A stretch of 16,235 nucleotides of DNA, from positions 1 through 16,235 of the forward strand of contig CAYZMH010000077.1 in the NCBI GenBank assembly GCA_964479445.1, given 5' to 3'. Below are positions 1 through 7,514 of this stretch, piece by piece. The notes below the pieces were generated by a model. The model saw only the letters and a program-made list of their open reading frames with translations. It had not been told where the DNA came from and searched no databases. The first letter of the stretch is position 1; each line of letters begins with the position of its first letter. The position numbers and the translations under genes were made by a program. The DNA comes from CAYZMH01 sp964479445 (GTDB taxonomy: Bacteria; Bacteroidota; Bacteroidia; Bacteroidales; GCA-2748055).

Positions 1-725
1 AACCGGTCACGGAGCCGGGCGAAATCCCTGACCTGGTCGGGGTACTCCTCCAGTGCGTTGCCGATAACGATCAGATCAGCGCCTGCCTCGTAGACCCGTT
101 CCGCCTCCCCGGTGGTGCGGATTCCGCCGCCTGCAAAGACCGGCAGGCTGACGGCTTCCCGGATGGCACGGATCATCTCGATCCCCACGGTTTTCGTGGC
201 CCCGCTTCCCGCTTCCAGGTAGATCAGCCGGAGTCCGAGCAGCTCCCCCGCCTGCGCCGTGGCTACCGCGATATCGTTTTTACCGTAGGGAATGGGCCGG
301 GTGTTGCTCATATACTCCACCGAGGTGTAGCGCCCGTTCTCTATCAGCATGTATCCCGTTGGGATGACCTCGATCCCCGATCGCACCAGGTGCGGGGCGG
401 CAAGCACATGGTTGCCGATGAGGAACTCCGGGTTTCTGCCCGTGATAAGCGACAGGAAGAGTATCCCGTCGGCATGGTCCGACAGCTGGTTGACATTCCC
501 CGGGAAGAGGAATACCGGCTGCCTGACCCGCTCCCTTAGAAAGCGGATCGTATCATCTATGGGGGAGACCACCAGGCTTCCGCCCACCAGGATAAGGTCG
601 GGCGGGTGTGTTTCGATGATCTTCACCATGTACTCCAGCTTATCGGGGGTATAGGTATCGGGATCGATAAGCAGTGCAAATCGCTTTTTCCGTTGCTGTG
701 TTATTTCCTTGTAGAAAGAATCCAT
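1..725 (-). CDS. Geranylgeranylglyceryl/heptaprenylglyceryl phosphate synthase, 3' end cut by window edge
   Basis: Read on the minus strand from ATG at 725 this frame stays open to position 1, giving about 241 residues; family members are near 245-250, so only a few residues are missing. The TIM-barrel phosphate and Mg-binding features of the GGGPS/PcrB family are visible: LLIDPD (residues 18-23), VGGS (47-50), YLEAGSGA (169-176), AGGGIR (198-203) and VIGNALE (220-226). Enzymes of this family join a polyprenyl diphosphate to sn-glycerol-1-phosphate to form an ether lipid precursor in the cytoplasm; the prenyl length used here cannot be read from sequence. The start overlaps the stop of the upstream PPTase by one base (TAATG), which suggests translational coupling and membership of the ssb-gldE-gldD-PPTase run. 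Family call is firm; the symbol is left blank because bacterial naming varies (pcrB/GGGPS). Confidence 0.93.
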   Translation of the reverse strand, partial: MDSFYKEITQQRKKRFALLIDPDTYTPDKLEYMVKIIETHPPDLILVGGSLVVSPIDDTIRFLRERVRQPVFLFPGNVNQLSDHADGILFLSLITGRNPEFLIGNHVLAAPHLVRSGIEVIPTGYMLIENGRYTSVEYMSNTRPIPYGKNDIAVATAQAGELLGLRLIYLEAGSGATKTVGIEMIRAIREAVSLPVFAGGGIRTTGEAERVYEAGADLIVIGNALEEYPDQVRDFARLRDR

Positions 726-1357
726 TATTTGCAGCACCACACCAGGGCGTAATTTTCGTGATGCAGGTATTCCAGTTCGTAATCATCCGTACGGCTGCCG
801 TTCACAACGTATCCCCGGAGGAAACCATGGTCATCGGGCTCGAAAGGCTTGATCGTCAAAGCTGTACGGAAATTAATATCCTGCTTGTCTATGATCTTAA
901 AGAGGGCTTCCTTGGCACACCAGTGCAGGTACAGGTGAAATTTTTTCATCTCCGGGTCTCCGGTGATCCGCTCCTGCTCGTTGATGAACTTCTCATGGAT
1001 CCGGTCGATGTTGCCTGCCATATATTCCAGGTCGATGCCCACTTTGATATCTTTGCCGATCATGATCGCGGTAAGATCGCGCGAGTGTGAGATACTGATC
1101 CGGTAATCACTGTTCCGTAAGAAAGGTTTATTATCGGAATTGTAAACGATCTTGGCATCCTTTCCGGCCATGCTCTGGATCAGGGCACGCACGCTGAGCC
1201 ATTCGCGTTTCCGGTTCTCATTGCGAAAACTGCTCACCTTTGCTTTCTCCACCTTCGACAGGGATACCATCTCGTAGAGGGTATCAAAATCTTCTGTTAT
1301 CTCCCACACACCCAGGTGGCAATCAGGCAATATTTCAGTTTTTAAAAATATCCCCAC
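725..1357 (-). CDS. 4'-phosphopantetheinyl transferase (Sfp/AcpT superfamily)
   Basis: A 210-residue cytoplasmic enzyme that moves the phosphopantetheine arm of CoA to a serine of acyl or peptidyl carrier proteins. The diagnostic motifs are present: ISISHSRD (residues 87-94), VGIDLE (106-111, with the Mg-binding Asp109 and Glu111) and WCAKEALFK (146-154, with Glu150 and Lys154). Length fits the Sfp-like single-chain type. The reading begins with a GTG at 1357; MG(I/L) followed by a LK.EI stretch is a common N-terminus for Bacteroidota homologues, so I accept it, although no clear Shine-Dalgarno is seen. It lies 155 bp after gldD and overlaps the next gene by one base. As the only such enzyme in view it may serve the fatty-acid ACP, but that is inference; a role with a secondary-metabolite carrier cannot be excluded. 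Confidence 0.92.
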   Translation of the reverse strand: MGIFLKTEILPDCHLGVWEITEDFDTLYEMVSLSKVEKAKVSSFRNENRKREWLSVRALIQSMAGKDAKIVYNSDNKPFLRNSDYRISISHSRDLTAIMIGKDIKVGIDLEYMAGNIDRIHEKFINEQERITGDPEMKKFHLYLHWCAKEALFKIIDKQDINFRTALTIKPFEPDDHGFLRGYVVNGSRTDDYELEYLHHENYALVWCCK

Positions 1358-1437
1358 AATCGATCGTTTAGCGTTTTTCCGGTTCTGACCAACCGAGTCG
1401 GTCCCCAGGCAATAAAAGAGTCCTTCCCTGCAGGTTC

Positions 1438-1488
1438 TGCCCGGCTAACAACTGAATCAACTGATCCTCGAATCAAATGCCCGGCTAA
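1438..1488. repeat. Two 11-bp direct repeats between gldD and PPTase
   Basis: TGCCCGGCTAA occurs at 1438-1448 and again at 1478-1488, 40 bp apart (TTAGCCGGGCA on the coding strand), in the 155-bp spacer that separates gldD from the PPTase gene. The spacing of about four helical turns would suit a paired protein-binding site, but it may equally be chance or a small duplication. No promoter of the TTTG/TAnnTTTG type was clear in this spacer. Confidence 0.4.
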
Positions 1489-1512
1489 GTTAAGAAATAT
1501 TTTAGGAGTGTG

Positions 1513-2079
1513 TTACTCATTTTTCCACGCGATGGTTTCGATAAAATGTTCGATATCTTTTCGCAGGAACCGGATCACCGGATTCAGGCTGTCCCTGTTG
1601 GGTTTGGTCCGGAAATAGAGCGAACCACGCACAAAGTGCCGTGTGGAGTCGGTGACAAAGAACTGGACGGCCGAAGCCACATTCCCCTCCAGGTCATAAA
1701 TGATCCCATAGCGGTTATGGGCCGTGTCGAGGAAGGGTTTCTCATTGATCCCCTCGGCCCGCGGGGTGTGTTTATAAACCAGTACCCGGCTGTCATCGAT
1801 GTACGCATTCACGTTATTATTCACCGGTTTGTAGCTCAGGTGAATGGATGCATCGTACATCGGGAAGCGGATATCGTACCACCACGGCTCACTCTGTTTC
1901 CCCCGGTCCTCCTTCACCTCGGCATATGACGGGTATTCAAAAGTGTAGGGACCTCCCTCGTCGAACCGGGTGTAGTTTTTTTCCGGGTACACCACCCTTA
2001 CATACCCCATGGGTTTGGGAGTGGGATTCTGGCAGGCAGCCAGCAACAGCATGAGAAGCGGCAGGAATTTACGATTCAT
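1513..2079 (-). CDS. gldD: Gliding motility lipoprotein GldD
   Basis: A 188-residue protein starting with a short lipoprotein signal peptide: MNRKFLP, a leucine-rich core and the lipobox LAAC with Cys16 as the lipidated residue. The body (KPMGYVRVVYPEKNY, FEYPSYAEV, WWYDIRFP, IHLSYKPV, IIYDLEGN, RHFVRGSLYF) is the GldD pattern, and the length matches the family (about 190). GldD is a lipoprotein needed for gliding and for the type IX secretion/motility machinery in Flavobacterium; its exact step is not settled. The gene starts inside the 3' end of gldE with an 11-base overlap (ATGAATCGTAA holds both the gldD start and the gldE stop), so the two are almost surely translated together. The remaining gld/spr genes are not in the window, so presence of gldD does not by itself prove gliding. 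Confidence 0.93.
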   Translation of the reverse strand: MNRKFLPLLMLLLAACQNPTPKPMGYVRVVYPEKNYTRFDEGGPYTFEYPSYAEVKEDRGKQSEPWWYDIRFPMYDASIHLSYKPVNNNVNAYIDDSRVLVYKHTPRAEGINEKPFLDTAHNRYGIIYDLEGNVASAVQFFVTDSTRHFVRGSLYFRTKPNRDSLNPVIRFLRKDIEHFIETIAWKNE

Positions 2080-3412
2080 GGTTCTCCTTGTTATTCACCT
2101 CCTGTATGGTAACCTTGATTTCCCGGATGCGGCGTTTGTCCATACCGGTTACCTTGAAGCGCATGTTTTTACAGTCAAGTTCATCGCCCAGCCGCGGGAA
2201 ATCGCCCTTGAGCTCGAGGATGAGTCCGGCCAGCGTCTCCGCCTCACCGCGCACATCATCAAAGATCTCGTCTTCGGTTTCGGTGATCTTAAAAAAGTCG
2301 TTGAGGAGCGTTTTGCCGTCAAACAGGTAGGTATTCTTATCCACCTTCCGGTAGTACTCCTCGGCCTCGTCCGATTCATCGGTGATCTCGCCCACCACCT
2401 CCTCCAGGATATCCTCCATGGTTACGATCCCTTCGGTGCCGCCGTATTCGTCCACGACGATAGCCAGGTGAATCTTCATCTTCTGGAACTCCTGCAGCAG
2501 GTCGTTGATTTTTTTGGTTTCCGGAACGAAAAACGGGGGGCGAATGAGGGATTGCCATTTGAAGCCGGGCTTCTGCAGGTGTGGCAGCAGGTCTTTTACA
2601 TAGAGGATCCCCTTCACATTGTCGGAAGTCTCCTCGAATACCGGGATCCGGGAGTACCCGGAGTCAATGATGATACTGATCACCTCGTCCGGCGGGGTGT
2701 TGATATTTACCGCTGTGACATCCATGCGTGGTTTCATGATCTCCGATACCTCCAGGTTCCGGAATTTCACGATCCCTTCCAGCATCTTCTTCTCATCCCG
2801 CACCACCCCCGTGGCCAGGTCCAGGGCATCCGACAGCTCCTCCATGGAGATGTTCTGGCGCTTGCCCGCCAGGCGTTTGTTAACGATGTTGGAGGATCGG
2901 GTGAGGATATAGATCAGGGGCCGGAACACCTTGCCCAGGAAGATCAGCGGCCGGGCCATGGAAAGGGCAAACCTGGGAGAGAAGCGGTCGGCATACACCT
3001 TCGGAATGATCTCCCCGAAGAGGAGGATCAGAAAGGTGATCACCACCACCTTGATGACAAAGCCAAGGACGGGCGACCCGATGAAGCTCATCAGGGAGGT
3101 GGAGACAAAGCTGGCCAGGATGACGATGCCTATGTTAACAAAGTTGTTGCTGATCAGGATATTGGCCAGCAGGGTTTCGGGATTCTTGAGATGGTGCAGC
3201 ACCATCCGGTTCCGTTTGCTGTCGCGTTCCCGCAGTTCATCCAGCTCCGAGGGCGTAAGGGAGAAGTAGGCCACTTCTGAGCCCGAAAGTAGCCCAGAAC
3301 AAAAGAGCAGTACCACGATCAGGATCAATCCGATCGCGACCCGAGGAGTAATGGGGTAAAATACCAGGTCGAGCAGGGGGGGAAGTACTGTTTGAAAAAG
3401 ATCTGTTTCCAA
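2069..3412 (-). CDS. gldE: Gliding motility-associated protein GldE (CNNM/CorC-HlyC family)
   Basis: A 447-residue inner-membrane protein. Residues about 20-180 form the DUF21/CNNM membrane domain with hydrophobic segments near 25-42, 85-105, 112-133 and 155-170 and the conserved LLSGSEVAYFSL (41-52). Two CBS domains follow (about 225-280, with SGYSRIPVFE; about 290-345, with VVDEYGGTEGIVTMEDILEE), then a CorC/HlyC C-terminal domain (about 358-440, YLFDGKTLLNDF ... ETLAGLILELKGDFP). The family includes Mg/Co transport-linked proteins; GldE was identified by its link to GldD and gliding in Flavobacterium. Placement directly upstream of and overlapping gldD, and 30 bp after ssb, separates GldE from its generic CorC paralogues. 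Substrate, if any, cannot be read from sequence. Confidence 0.94.
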   Translation of the reverse strand: METDLFQTVLPPLLDLVFYPITPRVAIGLILIVVLLFCSGLLSGSEVAYFSLTPSELDELRERDSKRNRMVLHHLKNPETLLANILISNNFVNIGIVILASFVSTSLMSFIGSPVLGFVIKVVVITFLILLFGEIIPKVYADRFSPRFALSMARPLIFLGKVFRPLIYILTRSSNIVNKRLAGKRQNISMEELSDALDLATGVVRDEKKMLEGIVKFRNLEVSEIMKPRMDVTAVNINTPPDEVISIIIDSGYSRIPVFEETSDNVKGILYVKDLLPHLQKPGFKWQSLIRPPFFVPETKKINDLLQEFQKMKIHLAIVVDEYGGTEGIVTMEDILEEVVGEITDESDEAEEYYRKVDKNTYLFDGKTLLNDFFKITETEDEIFDDVRGEAETLAGLILELKGDFPRLGDELDCKNMRFKVTGMDKRRIREIKVTIQEVNNKENHES

Positions 3413-3442
3413 CGGTGTTCTGAAGGTTTATTCTACGATCCG

Positions 3443-4054
3443 TTAAAAGGGCAGGTCATCGGCGTCATCCTGTTCTCCGCCCAGGATATCGTTATTGCCG
3501 GCATTCCCGGTCTGACCGTTATTACCTCCCTGGTTCCCGGGGTCACCCTGTTGCTGGTTGGGGTAAGCAGACTGGCCCTGTTGACCTTGCTGATTCTCCT
3601 GATTCTGCTGGTTTTGCTGACTCTGCTGATTCTGCTGGTTTTGCTGGTTTTGCTGACCCTGAGAGCCGGAGGTACCCTGGTTGTAACCTGAGTCGTAGCC
3701 CTGGCCTGAATCCTGGGTGTTGTCCGATCGCCGCCCCAGCATCTGCATATTGTCGCCTATGATCTCCGTGAAGTATTTTTTATTTCCGTCGCGGTCGTCG
3801 TAGGAGCGTGTCCGGATCCGCCCCTCGATATAGAGCTGATCCCCCTTTTTTACATACTTCTCGGCTACCTGGGCCAGGCCCCGCCAGAGGATGATGTTGT
3901 GCCACTCGGTGTTGGTCACCCGCTCGCCGCTCCGGTTTTTATACACCTCGCTGGTGGCCATGGGGAACTTGCAGAGCACCGTACCCTCATCCAGGTACCG
4001 CACTTCCGGGTCTTTCCCGACATTTCCAACGAGTATGACTTTATTTACTGACAT
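3443..4054 (-). CDS. ssb: Single-stranded DNA-binding protein
   Basis: A 203-residue protein that coats single-stranded DNA in replication, repair and recombination. The N-terminal OB fold (residues 1 to about 112) begins MSVNKVILVGNVGKDPEVRYL and includes TEWHNIILW, GDQLYIEGRIRTRSY and YFTEIIGDNMQMLG. A long disordered linker follows, rich in Gln, Asn and Gly with short runs of (Q)QNQ, then the acidic tip DDADDLPF, which matches the canonical C-terminal peptide that recruits partner proteins. The frame is open 23 codons further upstream, but ATG 4054 matches the universal N-terminus and sits correctly below the promoter at 4077-4107, so I use it. It heads the ssb-gldE-gldD run; in many Bacteroidota mutY lies immediately upstream, whereas here a three-gene block intervenes. 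Confidence 0.96.
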   Translation of the reverse strand: MSVNKVILVGNVGKDPEVRYLDEGTVLCKFPMATSEVYKNRSGERVTNTEWHNIILWRGLAQVAEKYVKKGDQLYIEGRIRTRSYDDRDGNKKYFTEIIGDNMQMLGRRSDNTQDSGQGYDSGYNQGTSGSQGQQNQQNQQNQQSQQNQQNQENQQGQQGQSAYPNQQQGDPGNQGGNNGQTGNAGNNDILGGEQDDADDLPF

Positions 4055-4076
4055 AGTTGCATTTGGTTTCGAAGCG

Positions 4077-4107
4077 TAAAGATACGAATAACTGGATCGT
4101 TTGCAAA
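4077..4107 (-). promoter_or_regulatory. Bacteroidota-type promoter for ssb
   Basis: On the minus strand TTTG (4107-4104) is followed after 19 bp by TATCTTTA (4084-4077), which differs from the Bacteroidota -7 consensus TAnnTTTG only in its last base. The spacing is exactly that of the consensus. It lies 22 bp upstream of the chosen ssb ATG, giving a short leader. Confidence 0.65.
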
Positions 4108-4172
4108 GGGATGTGAAAGTCAAATACCCGCTGGTTGAATGCCTTTTCTTTTTATTTCTCTTTTTGAATTTT

Positions 4173-4180
4173 TACATTTG
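4173..4180 (+). promoter_or_regulatory. Possible -7 element for the alpha/beta hydrolase gene
   Basis: TACATTTG at 4173-4180 fits TAnnTTTG perfectly and lies 37 bp upstream of the ATG at 4218. The region where a -33 TTTG would stand (about 4148-4154) is T-rich but lacks an exact TTTG, so this is only a half match. It would fire divergently from the ssb promoter. Confidence 0.4.
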
Positions 4181-4217
4181 GGTTTAATTGTAAACTGCAT
4201 AAAAACAATAGATTAAC

Positions 4218-4988
4218 ATGGAATTTAAAACATCGGACCGGATTGATTTGCATTACCAGACTTACGGGGATAAAGAGAATAAACCCGTTGTATTAATTCA
4301 CGGACTCGGTGCAGACCATCACATGTGGAAACCGCAGATAGAAAAGTACCCGGGTAAAGGTTTCTTCCTGATAGTTCCTGACATGCGGGGCCATGGCAAG
4401 AGTTCAAAAGTGGAATCTTTTTCTATACGTGATTGTGCCAGGGATATCAGCGAACTCTTAACACACCTTGAAACAGAAACTGCCAGTGTTGTCGGAGTAA
4501 GTATGGGTGGGGTGATTGCTCAGCAATTTGTTTGCGACTTTCCCGGAAAGGTTTCAAAATTAATTATTACAGATAGTTTCAGTGAGGTATCATCGTTGAT
4601 GGAAAAAATGGCGGGTTGGATGCAATGGTTAACCATAAAAATAGCTCCGGCAATGCTTGGCAAATCTCTTGATTCTGCCTACAAAGGAGATGAAAATGCG
4701 GAGGTAAGGGAGTATTTTAAAAATTCCTATGCCCGGATGGATAAACATCAATTGTTACTGGCAAGAAAAGCGCTCAACAGGGTTAACATTACAGAGCAGT
4801 TAAAAGATGTAGATGTCACTGCCCTTGTTCTGGTAGGAGACGGCTTTGGTAAATTTGCAATTAAGATGGCGGAGAAAACTGCTAATGCAATCAATCAGTC
4901 AGACCCCAAGGTGCTTAAAGATGGAAGAGATCCGTCAAACCTGGTGGTACCAGAGAGATTTGACACAGAAGTTCTAAAATTTTTATAA
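4218..4988 (+). CDS. Alpha/beta-hydrolase fold protein, catalytic His not apparent
   Basis: A 256-residue protein without signal peptide. The fold is clear: VVLIHGLG (residues 24-31, HG oxyanion loop), PDMRGHGKS (54-62), the nucleophile elbow GVSMGG (93-98, Ser95) and the strand carrying the acid, LVLVGDG (204-210, Asp208). The expected C-terminal motif with the catalytic His (GH.. before a PE.F) reads GRDPSNLVVPERF (236-248): Asp or Arg stands where His is expected. It could therefore be a non-hydrolytic member, a subfamily with a different third residue, or a gene in decay; substrate cannot be assigned. The gene is visibly richer in A+T than its neighbours (about 42% G+C in a sample line against about 55% in the sulfatase), which suggests a different origin. 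It stands alone on the plus strand, with more than 300 bp before the next gene. Confidence 0.82.
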   Translation: MEFKTSDRIDLHYQTYGDKENKPVVLIHGLGADHHMWKPQIEKYPGKGFFLIVPDMRGHGKSSKVESFSIRDCARDISELLTHLETETASVVGVSMGGVIAQQFVCDFPGKVSKLIITDSFSEVSSLMEKMAGWMQWLTIKIAPAMLGKSLDSAYKGDENAEVREYFKNSYARMDKHQLLLARKALNRVNITEQLKDVDVTALVLVGDGFGKFAIKMAEKTANAINQSDPKVLKDGRDPSNLVVPERFDTEVLKFL

Positions 4989-5311
4989 AGGGAGATCGTC
5001 TTAATTACAAATCATAATTGAAAAAAACAATGTACAAAAATCGTCTGTAAATTTATGTTTTGTTGAATTCTGAAGCTTTACCCTGGTGCCTGCATACACT
5101 GGTACGCTGATCGGTAATTTATGCCGGGGCCGGTGGTAACACGGAACCGGGAGGGATCCGGCAGCCTGTTTATTTTAATCGTAAATGACTGTTTTGAAGT
5201 TGAGCATAAGGCAGCTATTGGGGTTTTCCTGCAAGCACTAATGAGTTCTGTCCAGATGTATTATTGAACTAATTCCTGTACTATACCCTGCTCATTTTAG
5301 CAATATACTAC
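4989..5311. other. Intergenic stretch, no recognised gene
   Basis: A 323-bp spacer between the hydrolase and the DUF2809 gene. The left part is A+T rich, the middle (about 5085-5165) is G+C rich. A 48-codon plus-strand frame (5121-5267, beginning MPGPVVTRN and ending SSVQMYY) is open but matches nothing I know and has no clear promoter or ribosome-binding site; it may be a scrap of a decayed gene. No terminator hairpin or promoter was convincing. Confidence 0.5.
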
Positions 5312-5737
5312 ATGGTTTCCATTGTTCGCATACTAAAAAACAACCCGGTAAAGATTATTATCCTTATCCTGTTGGTAATTTTCGGGGTGGCTACGAAGTT
5401 TTATCACGGCGTTGCAAGCGGATTTGTAAATAATTACCTGGGCGGTATGGTGTATGTAATTTTCTGGATCATCTTCTTCTCCCTCTGGTTTCCGGGCGTG
5501 AGAGCATTCAAAATAGCCGCCTGGGTCTTCATCGCCACCTGTCTTATCGAGGTGACTCAACTCTCCGATGCTTCATTCCTGGAAAGACTGAGGGAGTATT
5601 TTGTGTTCCGGACCCTTATCGGGACTTCATTCAACCTGCTTGACATGCTCTTCTACCTTGCCGGCGCATTGGCGGGTTACGGTATGCTGGTATGGTTAGA
5701 CAGAAAAAATAGTAAGCTCCCCAATCCGGAAATATAA
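5312..5737 (+). CDS. DUF2809 family integral membrane protein
   Basis: A 141-residue hydrophobic protein with four likely membrane segments (about residues 13-28, 45-60, 67-81 and 108-128). The loop YHGVASGFVNNYLGG (31-45), the segment CLIEVTQLSDASFLERLR (77-94), and the GTSFNLLDMLFYLAGALAG pattern (104-122) are the conserved features of the DUF2809 family, whose function is unknown. The length is close to typical members (about 130-140). It lies 66 bp upstream of the sulfatase in the same direction, so the two could be cotranscribed; I see no clear promoter directly before either. Its role in relation to the sulfatase is unknown. Confidence 0.8.
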   Translation: MVSIVRILKNNPVKIIILILLVIFGVATKFYHGVASGFVNNYLGGMVYVIFWIIFFSLWFPGVRAFKIAAWVFIATCLIEVTQLSDASFLERLREYFVFRTLIGTSFNLLDMLFYLAGALAGYGMLVWLDRKNSKLPNPEI

Positions 5738-5803
5738 CGTACATTCGATAGTATGAAATAGTGCGCGATATCCACGAACAAAAACTGCAATTCACAATAA
5801 ACG

Positions 5804-7375
5804 ATGATCATGAAAAACAGGTTGTTCTTATTCCCGGTTCTTTTCCTGGTGTTTTTTTCCTGCAACCGGACATCCGGACCATCCGACCCTCTTGGCGAAT
5901 CTCCCAACATCCTCCTGATCCTGGTAGATGATATGGGATTTTCCGACCTGGGGTGCTATGGCAGTGAGATAGAGACTCCCAATATTGACGGACTCGCCGT
6001 GGAGGGAATCAGGTTCACACAGTTTCACAACACCGCGAAATGTTTTCCATCCCGGGCCTCTCTGCTCACCGGTGTTTATGCCCAGCAATGCGGGATGGAC
6101 CGGAAACCCGATACCATCCGTTTTGCCGTTACCCTGGGGGAGGTATTGCGGGAGGCCGGCTACCGCACCCTGGCTGTGGGCAAACATCACGGCTCCGAGA
6201 ATCTGTATACCCGTGGGTTTGACCGGTATTTCGGACTGAACGACGGGGCATGCAACTTTTTTAATCCGGGTAACCAGCGTCCCGGCGAACCCGTTCCGGC
6301 CCATAAAACCTGGGCCAAACCACGCATGTGGGCTATCGACAGCGTGGTTTATACCCCCTATACACCAGAAGACCCCGGTTTCTATACCACCGATGCCTTC
6401 ACCGATTACGCCCTTCAGTACCTGGAAGAGTACCGGGGGGAGGATCGCCCCTTCTTTCTCTATGCAGCCTACAATGCGCCCCATGATCCGCTTCATGCCT
6501 GGCCGGAGGATATTGAAAAATACCTGGGAACCTACATGGACGGTTACGAGGCGATCAGGCAGCAGCGCTACAGGAAGCAGCAGGAGATCGGATTGATCGA
6601 TAAGACATTCCCATTGTCTGAGCCCACCTATGCAGACTGGAGTGCAATGTCGAGGGAGGAACAGGTTACCGCCGACTCACTCATGGCGACCTATGCAGCG
6701 ATGATCGATCGGCTGGACTGGAACATTGGACGCATTATACGCAAGTTGAAGGAGACCGGTGATTATCAGAATACCCTGATCCTGTTCATGTCGGATAACG
6801 GTGCCAATTCCGTTACCCCGCCTGATGGCAACTTCAACGAGACAGCCCGTGAGTATCCGATCGGCTCCATGGGCCGGTGGGCTTCACAGGGCAGGTCCTG
6901 GGCCAACGTGAGCAACACCCCCTTCCGTTTCTACAAGAGCTGGAGTCATGAAGGCGGTGTATGTACCCCGCTCCTGGTTTCATGGCCCGCGTTGAACGAT
7001 CGGTTTGATACCAGGGTTCAGGACTTTCCATCTCACTTTATCGATATCATGCCAACCATCCTCGATATCACAGGGGCCTCCTACCCTGAAACATACAACG
7101 GGGATACCATCACCCCTTACCAGGGGATATCCCTGCTCCCTGTCTGGAAAGGAGAGAAGACCACGCGCGAAAAACCCATATTCTGGCAGTGGGCCAGGGG
7201 GAAGGGCGTTTACCATAAGGGGTACAAGCTGGTTTCTGACCAGGACCAGCCGTGGGAGCTCTACCACCTCGCGGTGGATCGTACGGAGACCCGGAACCTG
7301 GCTGACTCGGATTCCATGCGAAGGGAGGAGCTGGTTGAACTATACAACCAATGGTGGCACGCTGTTTCACGCTGA
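5804..7375 (+). CDS. Exported formylglycine-dependent sulfatase (S1 type)
   Basis: A 523-residue sulfatase that would cleave sulfate esters, most likely on polysaccharides, outside the cytoplasm. A hydrophobic N-terminus ends at FFSC (Cys20), a loose lipobox, so it is probably a lipoprotein. The catalytic motif is KCFPSRASLLTG with Cys80, the residue converted to formylglycine, and Arg84. Metal ligands are seen in LVDDMG (Asp42-43) and MSDNGA (Asp331-Asn332); YNAPHDP (223-229) and EGGVCTPLLVSWP are further family marks. The C-terminal subdomain (WELYHLAVDRTETRNLAD) is complete. ATG at 5804 or 5810 are both possible. The last codons (HAVSR and the TGA) lie within the first unit of a repeat cluster (7366-7430), so the natural C-terminus may have been replaced or extended. 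No SusC/SusD, glycoside hydrolase or maturase gene is near. Subfamily and substrate are not assigned. Confidence 0.93.
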   Translation: MIMKNRLFLFPVLFLVFFSCNRTSGPSDPLGESPNILLILVDDMGFSDLGCYGSEIETPNIDGLAVEGIRFTQFHNTAKCFPSRASLLTGVYAQQCGMDRKPDTIRFAVTLGEVLREAGYRTLAVGKHHGSENLYTRGFDRYFGLNDGACNFFNPGNQRPGEPVPAHKTWAKPRMWAIDSVVYTPYTPEDPGFYTTDAFTDYALQYLEEYRGEDRPFFLYAAYNAPHDPLHAWPEDIEKYLGTYMDGYEAIRQQRYRKQQEIGLIDKTFPLSEPTYADWSAMSREEQVTADSLMATYAAMIDRLDWNIGRIIRKLKETGDYQNTLILFMSDNGANSVTPPDGNFNETAREYPIGSMGRWASQGRSWANVSNTPFRFYKSWSHEGGVCTPLLVSWPALNDRFDTRVQDFPSHFIDIMPTILDITGASYPETYNGDTITPYQGISLLPVWKGEKTTREKPIFWQWARGKGVYHKGYKLVSDQDQPWELYHLAVDRTETRNLADSDSMRREELVELYNQWWHAVSR

Positions 7376-7430
7376 GCCCCGGTTGGGTTCACGCTGAGTC
7401 GCTGAGCCCCGGTTAGGTTCACGCTGCGCC
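7366..7430 (+). repeat. Repeat cluster, CGCTGAG variant, over the sulfatase stop codon
   Basis: Three units begin TTCACGCTG at 7366, 7388 and 7418. Unit 1 is TTCACGCTGAG plus CCCCGGTTGGG (22 bp); unit 2 has one extra octamer TCGCTGAG before CCCCGGTTAGG (30 bp); unit 3 is broken off as TTCACGCTGCGCC. The two intact units thus differ by exactly one 8-bp step. The sulfatase stop TGA (7373-7375) is inside unit 1. The architecture matches the CGCAGAG repeats elsewhere with T for A at one place. Confidence 0.85.
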
Positions 7431-7514
7431 GGAGAAAAATTCTCACTGTTCCGGTCGCCAGATTAAGTCCCTGGCAGTGCAGTTGAATTGTTACGATTTT
7501 TTTTAGGCCTGTTA

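Noticed and set aside
1510..1929. Open plus-strand frame opposite gldD
   Set aside because: Antisense shadow of a gene with a clear lipoprotein signal and an overlap with gldE; no independent support.
2009..3280. A 423-codon open frame on the plus strand opposite gldE
   Set aside because: It is the antisense shadow of a firm CorC/HlyC-family gene; its peptide has no recognisable domain and reflects the codon bias of gldE.
5312..7375. Polysaccharide utilisation locus around the sulfatase
   Set aside because: No SusC/SusD pair, glycoside hydrolase, or regulator is present; a lone sulfatase with a DUF2809 gene is not enough.
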